Shown here one piece after another: positions 57,777-64,000 of a stretch of DNA of 64,000 bases. This DNA is from Acidaminococcus timonensis (GTDB lineage Bacteria > Bacillota > Negativicutes > Acidaminococcales > Acidaminococcaceae): the NCBI RefSeq assembly GCF_900106585.1, contig NZ_FNWH01000005.1, forward strand, positions 187,962 through 251,961, written 5' to 3'. How positions within the stretch are numbered: position 1 is the stretch's first letter; each line of letters starts with the position of its first letter. A program made the position numbers and the translations under genes. The notes beneath the pieces are model-generated. The model saw only the letters and a list, made by a program, of their open reading frames with translations, did no database searches and was not told the DNA's origin.

Positions 57777-58160
57777 TTATTTCTTAGCTGCTTTCGGGCG
57801 CTTAGCGCCGTATTTGGAACGGCCTTGGTTGCGGTCAGCAACACCGGCGGTATCCAATGCACCGCGAATGATGTGATAACGAACACCAGGAAGGTCCTTG
57901 ACTCTTCCGCCTCTGATCAGGACAACACTGTGTTCCTGCAGGTTATGGCCAATACCAGGAATGTAAGCAGTTACTTCAATACCATTGGTCAGACGGACAC
58001 GAGCAACCTTCCGCAGAGCAGAGTTAGGTTTTTTCGGAGTGGTGGTGTACACTCTCGTGCAGACACCGCGTTTTTGCGGTGAATTTTTCAATGCTGGCGC
58101 CGTGGATTTTTGAGTAATAACTTGTCTACCTTTACGAACCAATTGGTTGATTGTAGGCAT
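57777..58160 (-). CDS. rpsL: 30S ribosomal protein S12
   Basis: A 127-residue decoding-centre protein. [20 protein letters not shown] carries the lysine (usual K43 region) whose change gives streptomycin resistance, here the sensitive form; [20 protein letters not shown] follows. GGAGG precedes the ATG. Confidence 0.98.
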   Translation of the reverse strand: MPTINQLVRKGRQVITQKSTAPALKNSPQKRGVCTRVYTTTPKKPNSALRKVARVRLTNGIEVTAYIPGIGHNLQEHSVVLIRGGRVKDLPGVRYHIIRGALDTAGVADRNQGRSKYGAKRPKAAKK

Positions 58161-58226
58161 TCCGGCACCTCCTTTCTCGAGAATAAGATTTAATGATTAT
58201 GAAGATCTTCCGCAAAGCGGAAGATT

Positions 58227-58481
58227 CTACCGGGTTTGGAGCACAGCAGCAACGGATGCTCCCACGTGGATGCCGCAGGCCCTGCCGAGTTCCTGCATGG
58301 TGGGGACCGTCTCCACGACGATACCCTTGGCTTCGCACAGGTCCTTTACGGGACCCGTCACGTGTTCATCTGCATCCAGGGCGATCAGGACTCCAGCAGC
58401 CTGATCCCGGGCGATGGCTTTCTGGGATTGCTTCACACCGACTACAACTGGAGAACCGTTTTTTACGTCTGCGAGAAACAT
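58227..58481 (-). CDS. L7Ae/L30e-family RNA-binding protein (YbxF/RplGB-like)
   Basis: An 84-residue member of the L7Ae/L30e/S12e family, which binds kink-turn RNA. KNGSPVVVGVKQSQKAIARD and CEAKGIVVETVPTMQELGRA fit YbxF. In Firmicutes it normally sits between rpoC and rpsL. Here it leads the str operon with its own promoter, and rpoBC are not upstream. GGAGGTG precedes the ATG. Confidence 0.92.
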   Translation of the reverse strand: MFLADVKNGSPVVVGVKQSQKAIARDQAAGVLIALDADEHVTGPVKDLCEAKGIVVETVPTMQELGRACGIHVGASVAAVLQTR

Positions 58482-58525
58482 TTGACACCTCCAAAAGACA
58501 TACTACCCCTCTGTGACACTGTGGT

Positions 58526-58557
58526 ATTGTAACATCCTTGACACCCAATGTCAAGGT
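58526..58557 (-). promoter_or_regulatory. str operon promoter with palindromic -35 region
   Basis: TTGACA (58554-58549), a 17-base spacer and TACAAT (58531-58526) on the minus strand. The -35 lies in a perfect palindrome, CCTTGACA-N5-TGTCAAGG (58537-58557), which could be an operator or a chance duplicate of the hexamer. Confidence 0.8.
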
Positions 58558-58774
58558 TTTTCTCAATATTTTTTGCGCTTTAGCCCACATTTTATGCGCT
58601 TCTTTCTTTACACAGTTCCTAGTGTTTCTTTTTGCTGTAAACAATGGCTGTTTTTCTCATGTTTCGGGCATTGGTACTGTGCTAAAGCAACGAAATTTTC
58701 TCGTTTTTGGTCTCAATTTGGACGAAGCAGGATGCATAGAATATCAATGTTTCACAAAAAGTTTTCATTTATTG
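58558..58774. other. AT-rich intergenic region without a gene
   Basis: Between the str promoter and the cupin terminator I see no credible gene, tRNA or repeat. It probably holds upstream promoter sequence only. Confidence 0.6.
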
Positions 58775-58818
58775 GCAAAAAAAAATAAACAGGAACTGTC
58801 TGGAGAGCAGTTCCTGTT
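58775..58818 (-). terminator. Cupin gene terminator
   Basis: AACAGGAACTG (58788-58798) pairs with CAGTTCCTGTT (58808-58818); on the minus strand a long T-rich run follows. Confidence 0.88.
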
Positions 58819-58898
58819 ATCTTTTATAATCTGTGACCTGGAAACGGACGCCCCTCATGGGTCGTCCCTACGGAGGTCCGGGCAAACACGATTCAATA

Positions 58899-59252
58899 TT
58901 ACCGCTGATAGCCCGGGGTGTTGTTGATCAGGGCGATGAACACCAGATCTTCTCTGCCTGTGTTCTTCAGCCCGTGGGTTCCGCCGTCGGCGCAGAACGT
59001 CACGTCACCTGCCTTCACCATCAGCGTCTTGTCCTCGTCGGTGTATTCCCCTTCGCCCTTCAGCAGATAGTAGGTCTCGTTATTTCCCAGATGCTGATGG
59101 ACGGGGACGGCACAGCCTGGATGCAGGGTGATCCGGGCAAACAGGTCATTGGTGCCATTGAAGTATTTGGGATCCAGCAGGATTTCCTTTTCGATGGTAC
59201 CGGTCTTCGGATTCTTCACCACCTGTTTTTCTCTCGTCGTGAAAACTGCCAT
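58899..59252 (-). CDS. Small cupin-domain protein
   Basis: A 117-residue single-domain cupin. The metal-site pattern VPVHQHLGNNETYYLLKGEG, with two His and a Glu, and a later His (GGTHGLKNTG) are visible. Such proteins bind small ligands or act as isomerases or dioxygenases; the role here cannot be told. The ATG at 59252 follows GGAGGAG; the in-frame upstream codons overlap the promoter. It is a separate unit with its own promoter and terminator. Confidence 0.85.
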   Translation of the reverse strand: MAVFTTREKQVVKNPKTGTIEKEILLDPKYFNGTNDLFARITLHPGCAVPVHQHLGNNETYYLLKGEGEYTDEDKTLMVKAGDVTFCADGGTHGLKNTGREDLVFIALINNTPGYQR

Positions 59253-59283
59253 GGCAATCTCCTCCTCTCTATTCTCTATGGGT

Positions 59284-59312
59284 ATTATAGCCATTTCCCC
59301 GTGCCTTTGCAA
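59284..59312 (-). promoter_or_regulatory. Cupin gene promoter
   Basis: TTGCAA (59312-59307), a 17-base spacer and TATAAT (59289-59284) on the minus strand, about 30 bases before the cupin start. Confidence 0.75.
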
Positions 59313-59322
59313 AAAAGCAGCC

Positions 59323-59793
59323 CTATTTCCCGCCCTTTTTCGTTATGAGCTGGCGGCTGGTCTTATACACCTTGGCCAGGCCCGAAACCAGCAGGATCCC
59401 CATGGCAATGGCCATGGCATCCAGGGCTGCCGACACGAACGTATGCATCCCCATGCTGTAGGAATCCAGCATGGTATAGTTCATGGCCCGGTACAGGGGC
59501 AGCCCGGGGACCAGCGGAATGACTCCGGGGATGGAGAAGATGGGCACCGGCTGTTTGTACCAGCGGGCAAAGATTTCGCTGCAGATGGAAAGAGCCACCG
59601 TGCCTGCGAAGTTGCTGAGCATGGAACTGAGCCCAAATCCGCTCAGGAGGATGATATAGACCTCGAAGCCCACCATGCCCACGAATCCAGCCTTGTACAG
59701 GCAGCTTCTGGGACAGTTGAACAGTTTCCCGAACGCCACCGTGGCAAAAAAGGAAAACAGGGTTTTGATGAATATGGTTGCAGCCAGCGGCAT
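59323..59793 (-). CDS. Threonine/serine exporter family, YjjB-like subunit (DUF3815)
   Basis: A 156-residue protein with about four to five membrane helices, including VGFEVYIILLSGFGLSSML and PIFSIPGVIPLVPGLPLYRA, the DUF3815 signature. It is the C-terminal half of the ThrE exporter split into a separate gene; its partner is just upstream. In E. coli YjjP-YjjB exports succinate, so the substrate could be a dicarboxylate as well as an amino acid. Confidence 0.88.
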   Translation of the reverse strand: MPLAATIFIKTLFSFFATVAFGKLFNCPRSCLYKAGFVGMVGFEVYIILLSGFGLSSMLSNFAGTVALSICSEIFARWYKQPVPIFSIPGVIPLVPGLPLYRAMNYTMLDSYSMGMHTFVSAALDAMAIAMGILLVSGLAKVYKTSRQLITKKGGK

Positions 59794-59802
59794 ACATGCC
59801 TC

Positions 59803-60573
59803 CTACATATACAGAATGCCCAGGACGGTGGCGATGCCCACAGCGACCCCCACTACCAGGAAAATGGCTTCCCCGGCCCGACAGGTGCCACTGAGCAGGT
59901 CGCCGGCCATAAAGTCACGGATTCCATTGGTAAAAGCCATACCGGGCAGCCAGGGCATGGCACCTCCCGCAATGGCCAGCTCCATGACCATATCCGGACA
60001 GATTTTCCGGAACAGGACCACAGTCAGGCAGATGATAGCCCCGGCCATGGTGGTGGCCCAGAAGTTGCTGGGACGGAAGGGAGACAGCGCCTTCACGAAA
60101 GCCATGGAAAACAGAGAACCCAGGAAGGCTGCCAGGAATTCCAGCAGGCCGCCTCCCAGCACCACAGCAAAGAAACCGCCGGCCAGCCCTGACCAGAAGA
60201 TATCTTCCCGGGCCGGGCGGGGCTTGCGCATGGTTTTTTCCGCAAGCATGGCCATGGTATCCTGGAAACTCTTGTTCCAGTGGGGCATCTGAAAACTCAT
60301 GGCGTTGACCTCGCTGATGAGGGTCAGGTCCGTCCCCCGTTCCGTCACCCGGTACATGAGGCTGGCCCCTTCCATGGTCTCCTCCCCGATCATGATCAGG
60401 GACGGAGTGCAGAAGGAGGCGATGGTGTGCATGCCCCCCTCATGGCAGATCCGCAGCATGGTATCCTCCACCCGATAGGTCTCCGCTCCACTGACCAGCA
60501 GGATCTTGCCTGCGGTCAAGGCAATTTTCAACACTTGTTCCTTGCTCATGGAAGCTAAGGTACTTCTTTGCAT
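59803..60573 (-). CDS. Threonine/serine exporter family, YjjP-like subunit (DUF1212)
   Basis: A 256-residue protein with a cytoplasmic N-terminal half (LLVSGAETYRVEDTMLRICH, diagnostic of DUF1212) and about five C-terminal helices. Partner of the YjjB-like protein nine bases downstream. AAAGGAG precedes the ATG. Together they form a split ThrE-type exporter. Confidence 0.9.
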   Translation of the reverse strand: MQRSTLASMSKEQVLKIALTAGKILLVSGAETYRVEDTMLRICHEGGMHTIASFCTPSLIMIGEETMEGASLMYRVTERGTDLTLISEVNAMSFQMPHWNKSFQDTMAMLAEKTMRKPRPAREDIFWSGLAGGFFAVVLGGGLLEFLAAFLGSLFSMAFVKALSPFRPSNFWATTMAGAIICLTVVLFRKICPDMVMELAIAGGAMPWLPGMAFTNGIRDFMAGDLLSGTCRAGEAIFLVVGVAVGIATVLGILYM

Positions 60574-60594
60574 GGCAGACTCCTTTGCCCGTTC

Positions 60595-61284
60595 TTACTG
60601 GTGAAACAGCCGATCCACAGCCTCCCGGAACCGGTTGGCGCCGCCCATGGACGGATGGGGCACCGCCGCACAGGGCACCCCGTATTTCTCCAGCGTACCG
60701 GCACTTTTCCGCCCGATGGCGATCACTTTCATCCCCGGCAGCAGTTCCAGCAGATCCCGGGCGAACTGGATGCCCACATCCAGTTCCGGCCCTGTGGGCG
60801 TCCGGTTGGTCAAAATACCGGAAGGTTTATAGGGATGGAAAGGAAAAATGTTCCACAGCACGGTCTGGAAGGGTGCCAGGCCCTGCTTGGCCAGTTCCCC
60901 CCACATGATGGTGGCCGTGGGTTCGTTGAACCCCTCCTCCCGCTGTTTGCGGTTGAGAAGCGGGCTTTCCGGATTGCTGGTCCGCCGATAGTCCCAGTTT
61001 TCCCCCAGCACCACCTCCGGACGTACCGTGGGATGATGCCCCAGCAGGATCCGTTCGCTGGTCATGGCCATACCGGAAAAATGGCCGCCCTGGTACCCCA
61101 GGCCCTCGGCGATGAACAGGAACCGGGCGTCCCGGCGCAGCTCCAGGTAGCGGCGAAAATTGGCCGACCGGATCACCGGTGCCTGGGGCCCGATATCACA
61201 TTGGGGATCATAGTCCCCCCATGGGTTGAAGCAGCCCTCCCCGTGGAAGTGCTGCAGTTTCTGCAAAAACTCTTCAATGGTCAT
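60595..61284 (-). CDS. Uracil-DNA glycosylase family protein
   Basis: A 229-residue protein of the UDG fold. LFIAEGLGYQGGHFSG matches the water-activating motif region, and AAVPHPSMGGANRFR matches the C-terminal DNA-intercalating H-P-S motif. The central TVLWNIFPFHPYK fits the family. It is not a classic Ung; its specificity is unknown. ATG 61284 overlaps the stop of the ABC-F gene in an ATGA arrangement, so the two are coupled. Confidence 0.8.
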   Translation of the reverse strand: MTIEEFLQKLQHFHGEGCFNPWGDYDPQCDIGPQAPVIRSANFRRYLELRRDARFLFIAEGLGYQGGHFSGMAMTSERILLGHHPTVRPEVVLGENWDYRRTSNPESPLLNRKQREEGFNEPTATIMWGELAKQGLAPFQTVLWNIFPFHPYKPSGILTNRTPTGPELDVGIQFARDLLELLPGMKVIAIGRKSAGTLEKYGVPCAAVPHPSMGGANRFREAVDRLFHQ

Positions 61285-63233
61285 TCCAAAGACTCCATCA
61301 GTTTTTCCCATTTCTCCATAAGCCCGTCCAGGATCTTTTCCTGTTCCGCGTACTCATTGGCCAGTCGGGTACTGGTTTCCAGATCCTGCTGGTTGGCCGG
61401 GTCGGCGATCTGGTTGCTGAGGACCTTCTGCAGGGCTTCGTACTCCCGGATCTTCAGTTCTACCTGGGGCAGCAGTTTCTGGGCCTCTCCGGGGCTGTAG
61501 GGCTTCTTCTCCGTTTTCTTTTCCGCCGGCCGGGGAGCAGCCGGTTTCCGGGATTCCGGAGCAGGCATATCTTTTTCCGTGGGTTTCGTTTCTTTGGCTT
61601 TTTCCTCCGGTGCCGCGGCTGCCGTTCCCGTCAGCCGTTTCTGCCGTTCCTCCAGATAAAAGTCGTAGTTGCCCTTGTAATCGATCACATGGCCCTGTTC
61701 CACCGCCCAGATCCGATCTGCTACCTCGTTGACCAGGTACCGGTCGTGGCTGACCAGCAGCACGGTGCCGTCGAAGGTCTCCAAGGCCGCTTCCACAGCC
61801 TCCTTGGCGGCGATATCCAGATGGTTGGTGGGTTCGTCCAGCAGCAGGCAGTTGGCCCCGTCCAGTACCAGTTTCAGCAGTACCAGCCGGGCTTTCTGGC
61901 CCCCTGACAGGGTCCCGATCACCTTGAACACATCTTCGCCGTGGAACATCATGCTCCCCAGAAGGCGGCGGGTCTGCTCATCCGTCAGCCCATACTCTGT
62001 CAGGAAGTTCTCCATAATGGTCTGCTTCTCGTCCAGCCGTTCATAGCTCTGGGAGAAGTACCCGATCTTCACCCGGTTTCCGATGCGGGCCTCTCCCTTC
62101 AGAGGCGGCAGTTCCTGGAGGATGGTTTTCAACAGAGTGGATTTGCCACAGCCGTTGGGACCGATGATGGCCACCTTCTCCCCCCGGCGCAGGGTCAGAT
62201 CCACATCCTGGAGCAGCGTCGTTCCGGGATATCCCACGTCCAGATGCTCCAGCATGATGACCTTTTCCGCACATTCGGCAGCATGGGGCAGCCGCAGTTC
62301 GAATTCTTCCTCCTGTACCGGAGCGTCGATCCGTTCCAGCCGGTCCAGCTGGGACTGGCGTCCCCGGGCCATCTTGCTCTTGATTCCCGCCTTGAACCGA
62401 CGGATGTAGGCCTCCTGGCGGGCAATGTATTCCTGCTGGGCCTCGTAAGCCCGAGTCTGGGTCAGGACCTGCACTTCCTTCTGTTCCAGATAACGGGAAT
62501 AATTTCCCTTGAAACGATGGATGGTTCCCCCTTCCATTTCCAGGATGTCATCCACTACATTATCCAGGAAAGCCCGGTCGTGAGAGATCACCAGCACCCC
62601 GCCCCGGAATTCTCGCAGGTATTTTTCCAGCCATTCGCTCATGACAATATCCAGATGGTTGGTGGGTTCGTCCAGGATCAGCAGATCCGGGGAATTCACC
62701 AGAGCCGCCGCCAGCTGCAGACGGGTCTTCTGGCCTCCGGACAGCTTGTCCGCCCGGTTTTCCCAGGTTTCCTCAGGATAGCCCAGGCCGATGAGTACCC
62801 GTTTGATGTTGCTTTCATAATGATAGCCGTCCAGATGGGCATAGCGGCTCTCGGTACGGGCATACTGGTCCAGGATCCCCTGGAGCTCCTCTCCCCCGGC
62901 TTTGCCGCTGGCCTCTTCCAGTTTCTGCATCTTGTCCCGCAGGCTCAGGATGTCCGGGCAGGCATGCTGCATGAACTGCCAGATGGTCTCCTCCCGGAAA
63001 TCATCGAACCCCTGTTCCACATAGCCCAGGCGCAGCTCCCCGGCGAACTTCACCGTGCCTCCGTCCGCAAAATCCGGGTTCAGCAGGCAGCGCAGCAGCG
63101 TAGTCTTGCCGGAGCCGTTGACCCCCACCAGACCCACTTTTTCACCCTGCCGGATGGTAAAACGTACATTTTGAAAAATATCGTGGACGCCGAAACTTTT
63201 TTTCAGGCCGTCCACGGTAACTAAAATATCCAT
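61281..63233 (-). CDS. ABC-F family ATPase
   Basis: A 650-residue soluble protein with two ABC domains: Walker A GVNGSGKT near residue 37 and GPNGCGKST in the second, signatures LSGGQKTR and LSGGQKAR, and two LDEPTNHLD motifs. A linker (P-site tRNA-interaction region) separates them and a charged C-terminal coiled coil follows a Pro/Lys/Glu-rich hinge, as in Uup. ABC-F proteins act on ribosomes in stalling relief or antibiotic protection. It follows galE by six bases. Confidence 0.94.
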   Translation of the reverse strand: MDILVTVDGLKKSFGVHDIFQNVRFTIRQGEKVGLVGVNGSGKTTLLRCLLNPDFADGGTVKFAGELRLGYVEQGFDDFREETIWQFMQHACPDILSLRDKMQKLEEASGKAGGEELQGILDQYARTESRYAHLDGYHYESNIKRVLIGLGYPEETWENRADKLSGGQKTRLQLAAALVNSPDLLILDEPTNHLDIVMSEWLEKYLREFRGGVLVISHDRAFLDNVVDDILEMEGGTIHRFKGNYSRYLEQKEVQVLTQTRAYEAQQEYIARQEAYIRRFKAGIKSKMARGRQSQLDRLERIDAPVQEEEFELRLPHAAECAEKVIMLEHLDVGYPGTTLLQDVDLTLRRGEKVAIIGPNGCGKSTLLKTILQELPPLKGEARIGNRVKIGYFSQSYERLDEKQTIMENFLTEYGLTDEQTRRLLGSMMFHGEDVFKVIGTLSGGQKARLVLLKLVLDGANCLLLDEPTNHLDIAAKEAVEAALETFDGTVLLVSHDRYLVNEVADRIWAVEQGHVIDYKGNYDFYLEERQKRLTGTAAAAPEEKAKETKPTEKDMPAPESRKPAAPRPAEKKTEKKPYSPGEAQKLLPQVELKIREYEALQKVLSNQIADPANQQDLETSTRLANEYAEQEKILDGLMEKWEKLMESLE

Positions 63234-63238
63234 ACTGC

Positions 63239-64000
63239 TTATTTTTCGTATCCTTTGGGATGACCCTCATGCCACCGCCAGGCCGTAGCCACGATCTCTT
63301 CGATGTTGCTGTGGCGGGGTTCCCAATGGAGCTCCTTCTTGATTTTTTCCGAAGAAGCGATCAGTTTGGCCGGATCCCCGGCTCTTCTGGCTTCTTCTTT
63401 CACCGCAAAACTGCGGCCGGTGACCTTTTTCACCGTTTCGATGATTTCCCGTACGGAAAAACCGTTTTCCGTACCCAGGTTGTACACCCGGCTGCCGCCC
63501 CCCTCTTTCAGGTGGTTCATGGCCAGTACATGGGCGCTGGCCAGGTCCTTCACATGGATGTAGTCCCGCAGGCAGGTTCCATCCGGGGTGGGATAGTCCG
63601 TCCCGAAGATGGACACACTGTCCCGCTGTCCCAGCGCCGCCTGGATGATCAGAGGGATCAGATGGGTCTCCGGCCGGTGGTCTTCTCCGATGTTCCCCAA
63701 AAGAGACGCACCGGCAGCGTTGAAGTACCGCAGGGCCACATAGCGAAGGCCATAGGCCTTGCTGTAGTCTTCCATCATCTTTTCGATCATCAGCTTGGTC
63801 CGGCCGTATACGTTGGTGGGATGCAGGGGCATATCTTCCGTGATGGGCACCTGTTCCGGTTCCCCGTATACCGCAGCCGTGGAAGAGAACACCAGCTGTT
63901 CCACGCCGGCTTCCCGCATGGCATCCAGCAGGCCCAGGGTCCCTGCCACGTTGTTGTAGTAGTATTTTCCCGGGTTCACCATGGATTCGCCCATCTGGCT
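63239..64000 (-). CDS. galE: UDP-glucose 4-epimerase (5' part outside window)
   Basis: The last 250 or so residues of GalE, which interconverts UDP-glucose and UDP-galactose. SSTAAVYGEP and the catalytic YGRTK pair are present, as is ALRYFNAAGA and the C-terminal RAGDPAKLIASSEKIKKEL. The N-terminal NAD-binding part lies beyond 64000; the sequence before the first Met already fits the family (SQMGESMVNPGKYYYNN). Confidence 0.95.
   Translation of the reverse strand, partial: SQMGESMVNPGKYYYNNVAGTLGLLDAMREAGVEQLVFSSTAAVYGEPEQVPITEDMPLHPTNVYGRTKLMIEKMMEDYSKAYGLRYVALRYFNAAGASLLGNIGEDHRPETHLIPLIIQAALGQRDSVSIFGTDYPTPDGTCLRDYIHVKDLASAHVLAMNHLKEGGGSRVYNLGTENGFSVREIIETVKKVTGRSFAVKEEARRAGDPAKLIASSEKIKKELHWEPRHSNIEEIVATAWRWHEGHPKGYEK

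Overview
The window is about 64 kb of a bacterial chromosome. It carries a 16S rRNA gene, the str-S10-spc-alpha ribosomal protein super-cluster, and a set of amino-acid-centred genes. Most genes lie on the minus strand. The gene content suggests a strictly anaerobic, glutamate-using Negativicute of the Acidaminococcaceae, probably Acidaminococcus or a relative. The hints are Firmicute-type ribosomal genes (zinc-binding S14, adenylate kinase with four LID cysteines), an [FeFe]-hydrogenase maturase, a MacA-MacB exporter that implies an outer membrane, GltS, and 5-oxoproline use. The genus is inference; no database search was possible.

Layout. 1-2200: end of an rRNA operon on the minus strand (16S, part of the 16S-23S spacer, leader and tandem promoters that begin inside the 3' end of mutY). 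2168-3698: MutY and a MutT/MTH1-like Nudix protein, an oxidised-guanine repair pair. 3716-10893: 5-oxoproline/glutamate cluster (CPG2-like peptidase, pxpC, pxpB, NRAMP-like transporter, D-glutamate cyclase family protein, pxpA, second NRAMP-like transporter), related in layout to the Bacillus subtilis ycsF-ycsG-ycsI-kipI-kipA locus. 11190-11639: small DUF2798-like membrane protein. 11791-14949: MacA/MacB-type efflux system plus an overlapping 55-residue membrane protein. 15102-18837: obg-proB-proA. 18999-19075: tRNA-Arg(ACG). 19269-19796: secreted PepSY-like protein. 19981-21361: ISL3-family insertion sequence. 21392-22979: hydG with an elaborate leader. 23038-24390: LemA and TPM-domain pair. 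24480-28160: DUF1015, serC and gltS. 28360-29465: azlCD. 29608-31017: radical SAM protein. 31055-32539: ureohydrolase and FolT-like ECF S component, divergent from an IclR regulator (32738-33493). 33560-38466: garR-like dehydrogenase and an FbpABC-like ABC importer. 38620-39372: lipoprotein. 39467-58481: ribosomal super-cluster. 58899-64000: cupin, ThrE-like split exporter, UDG-family protein, ABC-F ATPase and a galE fragment cut by the window edge.

How it works together. Much of the accessory content handles glutamate and its relatives: release from conjugates (CPG2-like), uptake (GltS), conversion of 5-oxoproline to glutamate (PxpABC), D-glutamate/5-oxo-D-proline interconversion (YcsI family) and proline synthesis from glutamate (ProBA). 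Intrinsic terminators are easy to see. Several lie inside likely operons just upstream of a gene's ribosome-binding site, which suggests partial termination as a common control. The most unusual regulatory region is the hydG leader. A Rex-like operator overlaps its promoter, and an intrinsic terminator with a complementary upstream segment lies before the gene.
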